From: Bacteroidota bacterium
Lineage (GTDB): Bacteria; Bacteroidota; Bacteroidia; Chitinophagales; Chitinophagaceae
Reading direction: 5' to 3'
Assembly (NCBI GenBank): GCA_029560415.1
Contig: JAKQKY010000393.1
Location: forward strand, 1-64,000
DNA length: 64,000 nucleotides
In this document: positions 18,204 to 28,772 of the stretch, in pieces
Layout: every line of letters begins with the position of its first letter
How positions within the stretch are numbered: position 1 is the first letter of the stretch
The notes under the pieces: generated by a model
Told to the model about the DNA's origin: nothing
Database searches by the model: none
The model's input: the letters and a program-made list of their open reading frames with translations, nothing else
Translations under genes and position numbers: made by a program

Positions 18204-19589
18204 TCAGTTTTCAATGAGCCGTCTTTCCTGTAAAGGCTTCCGGGCCTGTTTATTTTTCAGGATACGCTCAATATAGTATTGACAAAGAATGGTTGGGTCG
18301 TACTGGCCGAATTCATTTGCCAGGGCATCAACATTTCTTTTATATTGATTGTTCGCAAGTACTTCGTCTACGGCAGCTTTAAGCTGCAAAGGGGTTGGCG
18401 TTTCCGTTTTAAGGTTTATGCCAAGGTTGAAGTAGCCAATCCTTGCATTGATCTCATTTTTTCCTTCATGTTCCCCTGCAACAATCAGTGGCAACCTGTT
18501 CTGTATACCAAGCATCACACCGCCATATCCACCATTGGTGATGTAGGCATCCGCATATGGCATAACATCTTCAAAGCGGATAAAATCTTCAATGATGATA
18601 TTTTTTTGCGGATATTTTGCTTTAAGTTCCTGCGTTTGTGCACCACCGGTAGTTACAATCAATAGTGCATCAGTGTCTTTAAACGCTTCCAATGCAGGCT
18701 GTAATAATTTTGAAACATTTTTTTCCACGGTTCCCTGCGTAACCAGCAGTACTTTATCATATTCATGCAGCCTCTTGTCGAACCAGGATGCTACCTGTCC
18801 GGGAGAATGGTAAGGTAATAAGGGACCAATATACCTGATGTTGCGGCCAAGGTCTGATCGCTTATATTCAAACCCCGGGGTGCCGCTTTGAAGCAATAAG
18901 GCTGATTTTTTGATCAACAGATCAAACAGGTTCATGTTGTTTGTTTCGATGCCCTCCTTTGCCAGTACCAGTTTCATTTCCTTATTGGCCTGCCTGAATA
19001 AAAGATGATCGGCCAACAGGTGAAGGAATGAATGTTTTATTTTCCCGAAAATACCTTTAGCGGGAGTGAGGGCCAGTCCATTGGGAGCGAGGTCTTTCGA
19101 TTTTTCTGTTAATGGAAATACACCGATTGAAACGACAGGGATGTTCATTTTTTCGCTGATGAAGGGAATGGCAGTGAATGCACAATCTGCTATAACCATG
19201 TCGAATCGAAAGGTTTTATAAATGTCCTGGATATCTGCAAAATATTCCGGGCCCCTTTTTATAAAAAAATTAATGATGTCGAAATTGAGTTTTTTGACCG
19301 GGTTCTTAATAGCATCCCGTTCAGGGAAGGCCTGGTTTACATTATCTGCGGTTAATTCCATTGCCTTGTGAAAGGGATAGTGGGGTATTTGTAGTTTGTT
19401 TAGTTTGCCTGCATAGTTAACGGAAACATACCAGCGAACATCATAACCATTCGATTGAAGTTGTTTGGCGATTCCGGTTAAAGGATTGAAATGGCCATCG
19501 GCAGGTACACAGGCCATCAGCACACGTTTGCCGGGAGGCATATTGGATTTCAGATAATTCAGATCCAGGTTGATAGATTTGTTTTGCAT
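18204..19589 (-). CDS. UGT/MGT-like glycosyltransferase (GT1)
   Basis: RVLMACVPADGHFNPLTGIAKQLQSNGYDVRW; LVTQGTVEKNVSKLLQPALEAF; ITNGGYGGVMLGIQNRLPLIVAGEHEGKNEINARI. Confidence 0.85.
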   Translation of the reverse strand: MQNKSINLDLNYLKSNMPPGKRVLMACVPADGHFNPLTGIAKQLQSNGYDVRWYVSVNYAGKLNKLQIPHYPFHKAMELTADNVNQAFPERDAIKNPVKKLNFDIINFFIKRGPEYFADIQDIYKTFRFDMVIADCAFTAIPFISEKMNIPVVSIGVFPLTEKSKDLAPNGLALTPAKGIFGKIKHSFLHLLADHLLFRQANKEMKLVLAKEGIETNNMNLFDLLIKKSALLLQSGTPGFEYKRSDLGRNIRYIGPLLPYHSPGQVASWFDKRLHEYDKVLLVTQGTVEKNVSKLLQPALEAFKDTDALLIVTTGGAQTQELKAKYPQKNIIIEDFIRFEDVMPYADAYITNGGYGGVMLGIQNRLPLIVAGEHEGKNEINARIGYFNLGINLKTETPTPLQLKAAVDEVLANNQYKRNVDALANEFGQYDPTILCQYYIERILKNKQARKPLQERRLIEN

Positions 19590-19874
19590 GGTATACTTTT
19601 TAATGTTGATTATTTACTAATGGCTATCGACGTCTTTTTTATTGATTGAAAGGATGATGTAAAATTCTACGTTACCGCTATTATAATCAATACCAAGCTG
19701 CATGAGTAACGGAAACGGGCGCATGAAATGTTTTCTTTTGTGGATGAGTTGATAATAACCATTTCTGAATTAAAGCATGCCGTTTACCCGTGCAATTCAT
19801 GCAGCCTTTTATTCAATTCATGTAGCAGTTCAACAGTTCATCCCTGCTTATTACCACTATTTCGGCTGGTTGAG

Positions 19875-19882
19875 TATATTTG
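19875..19882 (+). promoter_or_regulatory. Candidate Bacteroidota -7 box TATATTTG
   Basis: Matches TAnnTTTG 24 nt upstream of the 19907 start; no convincing -33 TTTG seen. Confidence 0.3.
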
Positions 19883-19906
19883 AGAAGCCAAAACCATTAC
19901 ATCTAA

Positions 19907-22900
19907 ATGCGTCTTATTCTATTTCTATCAGGGATGTTCTTATGCATTTGTGGTTACCCTCAATCGCAGGAGAAATTTCTTTTCAATCATATAGGAACTG
20001 CAATAGGCTTGGTAACGGAAGAAACGATGGGTGTCGCCCAGGATAAACAAGGCTTTTTATGGATTGCCACACTCGATGGGCTTCAACGTTACGATGGGCG
20101 CCGGTTTCTGACTTTCCGGAGCAACCCGGTTATTTCAAACAGTCTGCCCAATGATAATATTCAGAGTATTTTTTTTGACGACAGCCAGAGGCTTTGGCTC
20201 AGGTGTGGCGGAAACAAGTTGGGCATTTTCAATACCAATAGTTTTACATTTCATGAAGTACCTGTCGATCTACCGGCCAATAAACTTAATACCGCCGAAA
20301 GTCGGTTTATAAAAGACCGCCAGGGTAATCTAATCCTTGTATTGCTTGGAATTGGGATTTTTACTTATAATGAAAAAGCGGATATTTTCTCTCAAAAATT
20401 CACACCGTTAAACATTCCACCAAAGTGGAAACCTTATTCGCTTGTACAGGATCCATTAAAACTTAATTATTGGATTGGATGTGATTCCGGCCTGGTTAAA
20501 TATGATCCAGGACGAAAGCTGATGTCTACCGGTAAAAACAATGCAGATCATGATAAGATCATTGAAGCCTTTAGCCAGGTGAGCAATGCGCTGATTCCGT
20601 TTATGGATACTAAAGGCCGATTCTGGTTACATGCATGGCCTCCTAATACCGGCGTTGCATTATATTGTTATGATCCAGGTGCTGGCAATTTGATCAATTG
20701 GGAATCATCTTTCAATAAAGCATTACAGGGCCGTTATCATGAGTACGACCCATTTTTTGAATCCAGTGACGGAACAGTTTGGGCAATGGGGAACAATGTA
20801 TTTGCCAGCTTCAATGAAAGTAAAAAAATGTTAGAGCCGATCATCAGCAACCAGCCTGGAGAGTACAGGATCCGGTACGACCAGGTGCGGCAAGTATTTG
20901 AAGACAGGGAACATAACCTTTGGGTTTGTACAAACAAGGGGTTGTTTCGTTTCAACCCTTCTCAACAGTTTTGTCATCCTACTCCAAATATGCGCCCGGG
21001 AAGTGATAGTATTTATACGCCAGATGTTTCGGATGTGATTCAAACAAAGGGTGGAGAGATACTCGTGAGTACCTGGGGTAATGGTTTGTTTGCGTATGAC
21101 AACCAGTTTAATCCCATCGCATCCCTGGTTACCAGGCAGGCTCAACAGCTTAAAGAGGGACTTACCTGGTGTATGGTAGAGCGTTCGAATGGCGATATCT
21201 GGCGTGGGAACCAGGATGGTATGCTTTTTATTTATCATGCAGGTACAAAGACCTCCGAAAAGATCCAACCGCCGGAGTTTAAAAAAGAAACCATCCGGCA
21301 GATGCAGGAAGACCGGAATGGAAATCTTTGGTTTGGAACCCAAGGTGGTGAATTGGTAAAATGGGATGCAGGTAAGCAACTATTCGTTACCGTTAAAGAC
21401 ATGCATTCGGTTATTCAAAGGTTGTATATCGATCAATCGGGAATGTTATGGGTTTGTTGCCTGATCGGCGGTGTGTATGCCTTTGATGTCAATTCAAATG
21501 AAATTCGCTATCATTTTACCAATGATGGTCCGGCAACACAAAGGTTGTTCAGGACCAACGTGTATGATATCATTCAGCATAACGATTCCCTGTACCTGCT
21601 GGCCAGTGGTTGCCTGAACCTGCTAAATATTAAAACAAAGCAGATCAGCTACCTGTCTTCGGACGACGGTTATCCGGCCAATAATGTAAACAACATCATC
21701 AAAGACCGTTATGGCTATTTATGGATCACTTCCATGTCGGGACTCTGCAGTATTAATTTTGAAAAGAACATTGTCACTACATACAATGAACGCGATGGGG
21801 TTCATACGAATGGATTCAACAGTGCTTCAGCAGGTATGCTCAATGATGGCCGTATTGTAATTGGAACAGCACATGATATGCTTGTTTTTGATCCATCTTA
21901 TTTATCCAGGACAGCGGTTAGTATCACACCTCCAGATATTACCATTACGGCTTTTACGCTGATGAATAAACGCTTGAAACTGGATTCACTTTTAAAGTTG
22001 CCTGTTATTGAACTTGATTATGATAAAACATCATTGGTCATTGAAATGTCTACACTCACATACCTGAACAGTTATGGAATTTTTTATATGATGGAGGGAT
22101 TGGATAAGGAATGGAAATTATCAAGCAATTCCCAACAGGCAATTTACAATTCTCTTCCACCCGGAACCTATACTTTCAAAGCCATTTGTAAGAATGGCGA
22201 TGGGGAAGAATCTAAACTGGTTGCGATGCTTCACATAAAAGTATTTGCACCTTTCTGGAAAACCTGGTGGTTTTATTTACTGGTTATCATTATGGTTGCG
22301 GCACTTGTTTATTGGATTGATCGTGAACGAATGAAGCGAAAGGAATCGCTTCAGAAAATGAGAAGCCAGATAGCCGGTAACCTGCATGAGGAAATAAACC
22401 TGGCTTTGAACAACATCAATATATTAAGTGAAATGGCCAGGATAAAGGCTGATAAAGAGCCGGAGAAATCAAAAGAGTATATTGAACAGATCCATAGCAG
22501 GAGTCACAATATGATCATTGCAATGGATGATATGTTGTGGAGCCTCGATCCTGTAAATGATAATATGCCTAAAACGCTGGAACGTATACGCGAATTCATT
22601 GATGCTTTGAAAAACCGGCACAAGGTGCATATTGATTTATCAGTAGATCCGAAAGTTGAATCATTGCACCTGAATATGAAACGCCGGCACGAGGCTTTCC
22701 TCTTATTCAAGGATGGTATCAGAAGCATCATTCTTTCAGGAGCTACAGAATGCCTTGTACACATCAGGCTTGAAAAACATACGATCCAGTTCAATATGCA
22801 ATTTAAAAATGCAGGTTGTAATTTCAATACCCTCAAGGGCCTGCTGGGCAGGGATGAAACCGAAAGAAGGTTGGAAACAACGGGGATCACTCTTCAGTTA

Positions 22901-22951
22901 CTGGAAGAAACCGGTGAATCCATTTTATCGATCCGGGTACCTATCGAATAG
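19907..22951 (+). CDS. Two-component-regulator propeller (reg_prop)/Y_Y_Y sensor with TM and degenerate histidine-kinase module (paralog 1)
   Basis: GVAQDKQGFLWIATLDGLQRYDGRRFLTFR; Y_Y_Y-like LDKEWKLSSNSQQAIYNSLPPGTYTFKAICKNGDG; TM WWFYLLVIIMVAALVYWI; GNLHEEINLALNNINILSEMA. Confidence 0.88.
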   Translation: MRLILFLSGMFLCICGYPQSQEKFLFNHIGTAIGLVTEETMGVAQDKQGFLWIATLDGLQRYDGRRFLTFRSNPVISNSLPNDNIQSIFFDDSQRLWLRCGGNKLGIFNTNSFTFHEVPVDLPANKLNTAESRFIKDRQGNLILVLLGIGIFTYNEKADIFSQKFTPLNIPPKWKPYSLVQDPLKLNYWIGCDSGLVKYDPGRKLMSTGKNNADHDKIIEAFSQVSNALIPFMDTKGRFWLHAWPPNTGVALYCYDPGAGNLINWESSFNKALQGRYHEYDPFFESSDGTVWAMGNNVFASFNESKKMLEPIISNQPGEYRIRYDQVRQVFEDREHNLWVCTNKGLFRFNPSQQFCHPTPNMRPGSDSIYTPDVSDVIQTKGGEILVSTWGNGLFAYDNQFNPIASLVTRQAQQLKEGLTWCMVERSNGDIWRGNQDGMLFIYHAGTKTSEKIQPPEFKKETIRQMQEDRNGNLWFGTQGGELVKWDAGKQLFVTVKDMHSVIQRLYIDQSGMLWVCCLIGGVYAFDVNSNEIRYHFTNDGPATQRLFRTNVYDIIQHNDSLYLLASGCLNLLNIKTKQISYLSSDDGYPANNVNNIIKDRYGYLWITSMSGLCSINFEKNIVTTYNERDGVHTNGFNSASAGMLNDGRIVIGTAHDMLVFDPSYLSRTAVSITPPDITITAFTLMNKRLKLDSLLKLPVIELDYDKTSLVIEMSTLTYLNSYGIFYMMEGLDKEWKLSSNSQQAIYNSLPPGTYTFKAICKNGDGEESKLVAMLHIKVFAPFWKTWWFYLLVIIMVAALVYWIDRERMKRKESLQKMRSQIAGNLHEEINLALNNINILSEMARIKADKEPEKSKEYIEQIHSRSHNMIIAMDDMLWSLDPVNDNMPKTLERIREFIDALKNRHKVHIDLSVDPKVESLHLNMKRRHEAFLLFKDGIRSIILSGATECLVHIRLEKHTIQFNMQFKNAGCNFNTLKGLLGRDETERRLETTGITLQLLEETGESILSIRVPIE

Positions 22952-23013
22952 CTTTTTAAGATTATCAGCGTGATGAAATAATAACCTTTCAACATTACTA
23001 ATAGTGAATTTCA

Positions 23014-26000
23014 TTGTTTAAAAGGATATACATATTATACATAAGCCTTGTTTTATTCCATGGTCAGATTATTGCTCAGCCTGAGAAGGTATATTCTTTC
23101 AAACATATAGATATCAGCAATGGTCTCGCATCGTATAACAGCAATGGTTGTGTGCAGGATAGCCTGGGTTATTTGTGGGTAGCCACTATCAACGGTTTAC
23201 AAAGATATGATGGATACCGGTTCACCACTTACAGGCATATTGATGGCGATTCGAATTCGCTAAGCAATAATTTTGTTACCCAGCTAATGATCGATAGCCG
23301 GCAAAACCTGTGGGTTACACTTGCCGACGGTAACATTGGTATATTCGATACAAAGCGTTTTAAGTTCCACAAAGCTAAACTGCTTCCCCGTAATGCCGCA
23401 GCTCACAAAATGAACAGGCGTATCATGGAAGACAGTCATGGAAATGTGATCTGCATTTTCGCCGGGTTGGAAGCGATTACTTTTCACCGTGAGCGAAATG
23501 AATTTTCTCCTCTTTATAATGTATTCCGTCTACCTGATAAATGGAATGTGGTGAGCATTGCAGAAGATAAGAAAGATAATAAATACTGGATCGCTACAGA
23601 TTCCGGTATGGTCATTTACAATTCTGTTTCTAAAAAGCTGAGTTATCGCGGTCATAATACGGAGCAGGAACCATTCGTTGAACTCCTGGGAGGCATTACC
23701 CATATTTCGGTATATGGGATTGATCGTAAACGACGAGTCTGGTTTTTTAGCTGGCCACCTGCCGGGGCAAGCAGGATTTACTGTTATAACCTGCAACAGA
23801 ACAGGGAGGTGCTGCATGCATATGCGCTGGACGCACGGATATCCACAGGATATATTGAACCGAGGAATATGATTGAACAGAAAGATGGAACTATTTGGAT
23901 TTATGGCCTCAATGTATTTGCCAGGTTTTCCGAACCTGAGAAAACCTTTTACCCGGTGCATAACGGTTATGTTAACATGCAGAGCATTGCATACGAAAAT
24001 ATAAATTTGTATGAAGACAGGGAACAGAATATCTGGGTGAGTACAAACAATAACGGGTTATATGTTTTTAACCCGGCCCGCCAGTTTTTTAACAGCATCA
24101 GGCATGTGAACAGGAAGACTGGTAAGAAAGCAGTAGGAGGGATGATGAGTTTTCTTGAATGTAATGATGGAAGCATTCTTGCAGGAGCCTGGAATGATGG
24201 ATTGTTCAGGTATGATTCGCAATTCAATAATATCCCGCTGGCTATTTCCGGGATTGATACGATGAAGGAACTATCGGTATGGGATATGTGTAAATCCAAT
24301 GATGGGCATACCACTTGGATAACAGGCCAGCCTAGTTTCGTTTGGTTATACGACCAACAATCCGGTATTGTTAAAAAGTATAATCCAACTGTATTTGAAA
24401 ACCGCACCATTAGACAGGTTGCAGAAGATAAGCAAGGGAATGCCTGGTTTGGTATGCATGGATCCGGGGTTGTAAAATGGTCGAAGCAAAAAGCTTCCGA
24501 TCGTTTTGAAGATGGGTTTTATAAGATCAGTGGAATTCCAAAGACACTCATCATACATATTGACGTAGACAGTAAAGGATATGTTTGGATCTGTACGGCA
24601 ACCCATGGCGTGTATAAGATAAACCCGGTTAACGATAGTATCATTGAACATATTACAGATAAAGGAACCGGGCAGAAAAGATTAATGACCAACAGCGTGG
24701 CGGTAGCTTTTGAATATGATGACAGCACCATGATCTTTATCAGCGGTGGCCTGAATATTTACCATCTTAACAGCAATACCATAGAATTCATGGGCGCATC
24801 ACACGGACTTCCATCGGAGATGGCAGTTGCAATGCAGAAAGACAGGAAAGGACATCTTTGGGTATCATTTGTTGATGGGATTTCCAGGATCAACCTGCAG
24901 ATGAAAACCTGCATTAATTACAACCGCAATGATGGGATATCCAATGATAATTTTGATGTTTCCGCTACAGCACAATTAAAAGATGGCAGAATCCTGTTTG
25001 GCAGTTCTGATGATTTTGTGGTATTTGATCCTGCAGATCTGAAGCGGTCTGAAATTCCTGTAAAGGCGATGATAACGGACTTCAGGATCAGGAATAAATC
25101 AATATCAGTAGATTCACTTTTTGGTCTTTCCCGCATTGAATTATCAGCCGACCAAAATAATATTGTAATTAATTTCTCAACCCTTACGTTCAGAACCAAA
25201 TTTCCCATCAGTTATAAACTGGAAGGGCTTGATACCGAATGGATCCGGGCGGGGGAATCAAGGCAGGCTGTGTACAATTATCTCCCGGCAGGTACTTATA
25301 CTTTTCAATTAAAAACAGAAAATGATGAAGGTGAATCTGCCGACAAAATAACCAGCATCATCATTGTAGTTAAACCACCTTTCTGGAAGACGTGGTGGTT
25401 TATTTGCCTGGTATTTTTGCTTGCCGGTAGCCTCATTTACTGGATTGATAAATTGCAGGTTAAGCGGAAAGAGGCTATCCTTCAAATGCGCAGTGACATT
25501 GCGGGTAACCTCCATGAAGAGGTGAATAAGGCATTGGGTAACATCAATATTTTGAGTGAAATGGCAAAGATCAAGGCAGATACTGAACCTGGTAAGTCTA
25601 AAGAATACATCGAACAGATCCATAGCCGGAGCCAGAATATGATGATCGCGATGGATGACATGCTGTGGAGCCTGGATCCGGAGAATGACAATATGCAAAG
25701 GAATATTGAACGAATGCAGGAATACATGGACGCCCTGCAACAAAGATATGCAGTTCGTCTATCGCTAACCGTTGATGAAGAAATTCCCGCATTGGAATTG
25801 AATATGAAAACCAGGCATGAATCATTTTTAATGATTAAGGAGTTAATGGTTGCCATGGTGCAGGCCGGGGCCACCGAATGTAAGATACTGGTGAGCCTTG
25901 AGAAATCGAATCTTCAGTTTGTAATGCAATTTGAAAATGCCGGTTCGGAACTGGGTTCTCCTACTAAATTGTTAGAGAGAACGGATATGAAGAAGAGCCT

Positions 26001-26079
26001 CGCATCCATCAATGGTATCCTGGATGCGCAGGTGCATAAAACCCATTCTATTTTTATTTTGCTTGTGCCGGTTGAATAG
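23014..26079 (+). CDS. reg_prop/Y_Y_Y sensor with TM and degenerate histidine-kinase module (paralog 2)
   Basis: Colinear with the previous ORF: YLWVATINGLQRYDGYRFTTYR; GNLHEEVNKALGNINILSEMAKIKADTEPGKSKEYIEQIHSRSQNMMIAMDDMLWSLDPENDNM. Confidence 0.88.
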   Translation: MFKRIYILYISLVLFHGQIIAQPEKVYSFKHIDISNGLASYNSNGCVQDSLGYLWVATINGLQRYDGYRFTTYRHIDGDSNSLSNNFVTQLMIDSRQNLWVTLADGNIGIFDTKRFKFHKAKLLPRNAAAHKMNRRIMEDSHGNVICIFAGLEAITFHRERNEFSPLYNVFRLPDKWNVVSIAEDKKDNKYWIATDSGMVIYNSVSKKLSYRGHNTEQEPFVELLGGITHISVYGIDRKRRVWFFSWPPAGASRIYCYNLQQNREVLHAYALDARISTGYIEPRNMIEQKDGTIWIYGLNVFARFSEPEKTFYPVHNGYVNMQSIAYENINLYEDREQNIWVSTNNNGLYVFNPARQFFNSIRHVNRKTGKKAVGGMMSFLECNDGSILAGAWNDGLFRYDSQFNNIPLAISGIDTMKELSVWDMCKSNDGHTTWITGQPSFVWLYDQQSGIVKKYNPTVFENRTIRQVAEDKQGNAWFGMHGSGVVKWSKQKASDRFEDGFYKISGIPKTLIIHIDVDSKGYVWICTATHGVYKINPVNDSIIEHITDKGTGQKRLMTNSVAVAFEYDDSTMIFISGGLNIYHLNSNTIEFMGASHGLPSEMAVAMQKDRKGHLWVSFVDGISRINLQMKTCINYNRNDGISNDNFDVSATAQLKDGRILFGSSDDFVVFDPADLKRSEIPVKAMITDFRIRNKSISVDSLFGLSRIELSADQNNIVINFSTLTFRTKFPISYKLEGLDTEWIRAGESRQAVYNYLPAGTYTFQLKTENDEGESADKITSIIIVVKPPFWKTWWFICLVFLLAGSLIYWIDKLQVKRKEAILQMRSDIAGNLHEEVNKALGNINILSEMAKIKADTEPGKSKEYIEQIHSRSQNMMIAMDDMLWSLDPENDNMQRNIERMQEYMDALQQRYAVRLSLTVDEEIPALELNMKTRHESFLMIKELMVAMVQAGATECKILVSLEKSNLQFVMQFENAGSELGSPTKLLERTDMKKSLASINGILDAQVHKTHSIFILLVPVE

Positions 26080-26106
26080 GTGTGTTTTAACCGCGAAGTT
26101 GTGAGG

Positions 26107-26144
26107 TTTCATGGTCTGACCAATTTAGTGGTCAGACCATGAAA
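26107..26144. repeat. Perfect 16-bp inverted repeat with 6-nt loop (REP/terminator-like)
   Basis: TTTCATGGTCTGACCA-atttag-TGGTCAGACCATGAAA. Confidence 0.8.
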
Positions 26145-26228
26145 GCAGAAGTACTTCTAGAGAAAATCACTCCAATTTTAAGATGAAAAACCCTTGCCCG
26201 ATTTACCCCTTTCTCCTAATTTAACATC

Positions 26229-26849
26229 ATGAATATTGAACTATCCCAGATGTACCATATTTACAACCAGGGAAATAACCGGGAAACGATCTTTCATGAA
26301 AAAGGCGACTACAAAGTATTCCTACGGGCCGTTAAAAAGTATATTCTACCGAATTGTAGCATAGTTGCATATTGCTTGATGCCTAATCATTTTCATTTTG
26401 AAATATACAGTAATAAAAGATCTGTGGAGAAGATCCCGCTGGGTGATATTAATGTTAGCCGGCTTAGCAACGGATTCAGGTTGCTGCAAAGTCATTATGC
26501 TCAATATTTTAATGATAAATATGCCAGAACGGGCTCTTTATTTCGTCAAAAAACAAAAGCCAAATCACTCGATTTCGGGAAAGAAAACAGCCGGCTTATT
26601 GCAATGCAGTATATACATCAAAATCCCGTAAAACACGGGTTAGTAAGAAATATAGCAGACTGGCCTTATTCATCAATAAGGGAATATATGGGATTAGTTG
26701 ATAAGGGAATTTGCAATAAAAAACTTGCCATGTCATTGATCGATCTTCAACAACGGGATTTCCAATGGGATGCTTATCAGAGCTATGATGAACTGGTCAT
26801 ACAATCCCTATTTAGCAGGAAATCGAGGGCCCGATATCTTTATACATAA
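26229..26849 (+). mobile_element. REP-associated tyrosine transposase (RAYT / Y1_Tnp, IS200-like HUH)
   Basis: YHIYNQGNNRETIFHEKGDY; LMPNHFHFEIYS (HUH); AMQYIHQNPVKHGLVRNIADWPYSS (catalytic Tyr). Confidence 0.9.
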
Positions 26850-26868
26850 TATGATTGTGAAAATGTAA

Positions 26869-27648
26869 TTATTTTCCCATCCATTTTTTAAATTCCGTCA
26901 CCTTCTCCCTGCTTACGAGCGCTTCTTTATCAACGGCTGGTTTCAGGTGCAGGATCAACCGGTTGCCAAAATAGTCATGAATCTGGTCTACACTACCGAT
27001 CGAAACATAGAATGAGCGGCTGATGCGGAAATATTTTTCGGGGTCAAGCATTTCTTCCAGTTCATCCATGGTGTAATCAACAACATATTTTTTATTGTCG
27101 GCTGACTTGAAAAAGTTAAGCCTGCCATCGCTGTAGAAGTAGGCTATTTCATCTACTTCAATGCTCACCAGTTTCTGTGCATGTTTCACCAGGAACCGTT
27201 TACGGAATTCTTTCGGTTGTAGTTTCTGCTGCAGTTCTTTTACCAGGTTTTCAACGTTCAATCCCGTATTATCGCTAGCATGACTATACGATTTTTTTAC
27301 CTGGTTAAATTTAGTCATGGCAGCCTGCAGTTCTTCTTTCTGAATTGGCTTTAGCAGGTAATCTACACTGTTTACTTTAAAAGCTTTTAAAGCATATTCG
27401 TCATATGAAGTGGTAAAGATCACCGGGCTTTTTATATCTACAAGGTTGAAAATTTCAAAACTTTGCCCATCCGCCAGCTCGATATCCATGAGGATCAGGT
27501 CTGGTGCGGGGTTGGCTTGCAGCCATTCAACAGTAGTTTTAATGCTATCGGTTATACCGATCACTTCTGCAGAAGGATCTACAGCAGATAAGGTTTTCTG
27601 TAGTTTTTTTACTGCCAGTTCTTCATCTTCAACGATCAGAATTTTCAT
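26869..27648 (-). CDS. LytTR-family response regulator
   Basis: REC: ILIVEDEELAVKKLQKTL...LILMDIEL...YLLKPIQ; LytTR: FLVKHAQKLVSIEVDEIAYFYSDGRLNFF...YFRISRSFYVSIGSVDQI. Confidence 0.92.
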   Translation of the reverse strand: MKILIVEDEELAVKKLQKTLSAVDPSAEVIGITDSIKTTVEWLQANPAPDLILMDIELADGQSFEIFNLVDIKSPVIFTTSYDEYALKAFKVNSVDYLLKPIQKEELQAAMTKFNQVKKSYSHASDNTGLNVENLVKELQQKLQPKEFRKRFLVKHAQKLVSIEVDEIAYFYSDGRLNFFKSADNKKYVVDYTMDELEEMLDPEKYFRISRSFYVSIGSVDQIHDYFGNRLILHLKPAVDKEALVSREKVTEFKKWMGK

Positions 27649-27698
27649 AATTGCATATTTTAATTATTCAGGTAATTGCGTTTATTCTTTGCCGTAAT

Positions 27699-28772
27699 TT
27701 ATTCTTCAATACTGCTTATCAATGGTTTTACCCTGGTATTGTTCCAGATCAAAGGAAGCACAACAGTGAAATTTTTTTCATCTTTCATTACATCAAAACC
27801 AGGGAGCTTCAGTAAGGCATATTTAGCCCTGATATTATCGAGCCCCACTTTATTACTTGGTGCTTTGATCAGTTTATGCTGCAGGTTATTATTCACCACC
27901 AGTTTATTGCCAGCTGTTGTAAAAATATCGATTACCAGTGGTTGGGCCTTTGAAAGAGCATTGTGTTTCACTACATTTTCTACCAGCAGCTGTAGTGATA
28001 AGGAGGGGAGCAGGTAAGGTTCATATCTTTTATCGATCTGCAAATGAAGTTTTACCGCATCACCGTGTCTTGTTTGTAAAAGTTTGAAATAGGATTGAAT
28101 GAATTTCAGTTCACTTTCCAGGGTACTCATACCATCTTCGTTGTTGCGTAACAGGTAGCGGTAAACTTTACTGAGTTCATTTAAAAATACCTCCGCTTTT
28201 TGCCTGTCTTCCGTAATAAGGGATGACAGTGTATTGAAACAATTAAACAGGAAATGTGGATTCACCTGGCTTTTCAGGGCGTCGAATTCATTCTGTGCCG
28301 ACAGGTTCTGGAAAGTTTCCTTTTCTTCCACGCTTTCCTTATATTTTTCCAGGATATAGTCTGCTTCAAATAAAGTTTCAAAGATCAGGTTCACTCCCAG
28401 GCCCACAAGCAATCCCAATTTAAGATCGGTTAATGCTAACTGGTATCCAAGTATATGAAAGTGATCATACAGAAAAAAAATCAGTGTCATTGAAAGCGAC
28501 ATGAACGGTATGATACAAAGCGCCATGATCAGCAGCCTTTTTCTTGTTTGCCTGATCAATGGATAAGTGATTTTTAATCCGTTGCTGATAATAGTATGAC
28601 CTTTCCAGGATACGATGCCAATAGCATAAATCAGCGGAAAAGATATGAGCCATATCTGTATGTCTTTAAAAATCCGTTGGTCAAATAGAATGTAATTGAG
28701 CAGGAAATCGATGATGGGCATCGAAGCAAGGAATGAAAACCACTGTAATTTAGTTGCCTTTGTAATTTTCAT
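27699..28772 (-). CDS. LytS-type sensor histidine kinase (His_kinase), paralog A
   Basis: LKSQVNPHFLFNCFNTLSSLI; N-box LLVENVVKHNAL; N-terminal TMs. Confidence 0.9.
   Translation of the reverse strand: MKITKATKLQWFSFLASMPIIDFLLNYILFDQRIFKDIQIWLISFPLIYAIGIVSWKGHTIISNGLKITYPLIRQTRKRLLIMALCIIPFMSLSMTLIFFLYDHFHILGYQLALTDLKLGLLVGLGVNLIFETLFEADYILEKYKESVEEKETFQNLSAQNEFDALKSQVNPHFLFNCFNTLSSLITEDRQKAEVFLNELSKVYRYLLRNNEDGMSTLESELKFIQSYFKLLQTRHGDAVKLHLQIDKRYEPYLLPSLSLQLLVENVVKHNALSKAQPLVIDIFTTAGNKLVVNNNLQHKLIKAPSNKVGLDNIRAKYALLKLPGFDVMKDEKNFTVVLPLIWNNTRVKPLISSIEE

Noticed and set aside
20831-21379. Long antisense ORFs within the propeller genes (also 22504-22890, 23530-23961, 23967-24410, 25309-25874)
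   Set aside because: Composition-driven shadows of real genes on the other strand.
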